From the NCBI RefSeq assembly GCF_021608185.1, contig NZ_JAKIHN010000003.1, positions 248,001 through 312,000 of the forward strand: DNA of 64,000 bases, in the 5' to 3' direction. This document shows, piece after piece, positions 63,712-64,000 of the stretch. Source of the stretch: Flavobacterium anseongense (GTDB lineage Bacteria > Bacteroidota > Bacteroidia > Flavobacteriales > Flavobacteriaceae). The notes under the pieces are model-generated. The model was not told the origin of the DNA, did not search any database, and saw only the letters and a program-made list of their open reading frames with translations. The position numbers were made by a program, and so were the translations under genes. How positions within the stretch are numbered: the first letter of the stretch is position 1; the number at the start of each line of letters is the position of its first letter.

Positions 63712-64000
63712 ATGGCAACAATAAATTTTTTATACAGGTCTGCTAAAAATAGTGCAGAATTAAGCCTTAGATTATTATTCAGAAGTATGGGGGATGATAT
63801 TACAATTGGAGCTAATTCAAAAGTTAAAATTGAAAAGGATTTTTGGAAGAAACACTTAAATCAAAAGAACCTAAAAGATATAAATCTGATTAATGAGCAA
63901 ACAAGGTTAAAAAAGCTAATGAATGACTTAACAGCTCATATTTTAGAGAAGTTTCAGAAATCAGATAAAGGTTTAATCAATAAGGAATGGTTACAATACC
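63712..64000 (+). CDS. Tyrosine recombinase/integrase, 5' part (runs off the window)
   Basis: An open frame of 96 codons from the ATG at 63712 reaches the window end. It begins MATINFLYRSAKNSAELSLRLLFRS, the arm-type DNA-binding start typical of Bacteroidota phage/ICE tyrosine recombinases. A helical SAM-like core-binding region (KKLMNDLTAHILEKFQKSDKG) begins after it. The catalytic R...H-R...Y residues would lie beyond the window. It starts 195 bp from a tRNA-Leu 3' fragment and points away from it, as integrases of tRNA-targeting elements commonly do. Cargo unknown. Confidence 0.8.
   Translation, partial: MATINFLYRSAKNSAELSLRLLFRSMGDDITIGANSKVKIEKDFWKKHLNQKNLKDINLINEQTRLKKLMNDLTAHILEKFQKSDKGLINKEWLQY

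Overview
The window is AT-rich chromosomal DNA from a member of the Bacteroidota, most likely a Flavobacterium-type Flavobacteriaceae. The support is: promoters of the TAnnTTTG class, start codons without Shine-Dalgarno sequences, secreted proteins with type IX secretion (T9SS) sorting tails, DUF5686, DUF3098 and DUF4286 family proteins, and a Bacteroidota-type tyrosine recombinase. There is no rRNA, no CRISPR array and no complete insertion sequence. Two tRNA genes are present: Ser(GGA) and Asn(GTT).

Layout. 0-4 kb: saccharopine dehydrogenase-like reductase, a repeat-filled gap, an Lrp/AsnC regulator with a duplicated start, a NUMOD4/HNH-like gene and a membrane Zn-protease. 4-16 kb: housekeeping genes leuS, ftsX, a DUF3098 gene, uppP, truB, a secreted protein, a thioredoxin-like gene, pyrH, frr, a DUF5686 gene and a methyltransferase. 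16-29 kb: CPA2 antiporter, MMPL/RND exporter, asnS, rpoN, membrane and outer-membrane proteins, tRNA-Ser, then asparaginase, acyltransferase and tatD. 29-38.5 kb: lipoproteins, an MFS exporter, sucA-sucB and a polyprenyl synthase. 38.7-45.4 kb: a complete tripartite RND efflux operon headed by its TetR regulator. 45.4-53.7 kb: the accessory part, with a MORN protein, hsp20 behind a sigma-54-like promoter, a T9SS-exported nuclease, small membrane proteins, a tandem hairpin array, T9SS-linked surface proteins and a membrane-bound TPR/AraC regulator. 53.9-63.3 kb: tRNA-Asn, rseP, an M1 peptidase, serS, a TPR protein, a DUF4286 gene, rsmA and mgtE. 63.5 kb to the end: a terminator, a 12-nt piece matching the 3' end of a tRNA-Leu, and the start of a tyrosine recombinase. 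I read this as the left edge of an integrated element whose cargo lies beyond the window.

The most unusual content is in the gaps. (1) At least seven gaps, most of them directly before a start codon, hold imperfect inverted repeats. Their arms are made of reiterated 7-10 nt words, with a different word at each locus and the same polarity (G/T-rich left arm, C/A-rich right arm). At leuS the two arms enclose the start codon and one arm is translated. (2) A 17-nt conserved sequence is followed by a 7-bp hairpin with compensatory stem changes before lrp and pyrH. (3) A near-identical leader ends exactly at the start codons of the MFS and tetR genes, with a shorter version before the DUF3098 gene. 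(4) A three-copy element with a conserved outer pairing and a variable inner hairpin follows stop codons. (5) A fourfold 40-41 bp hairpin array lies near 49.7 kb. None of these was tested by a search; the comparisons were made by eye within this window.
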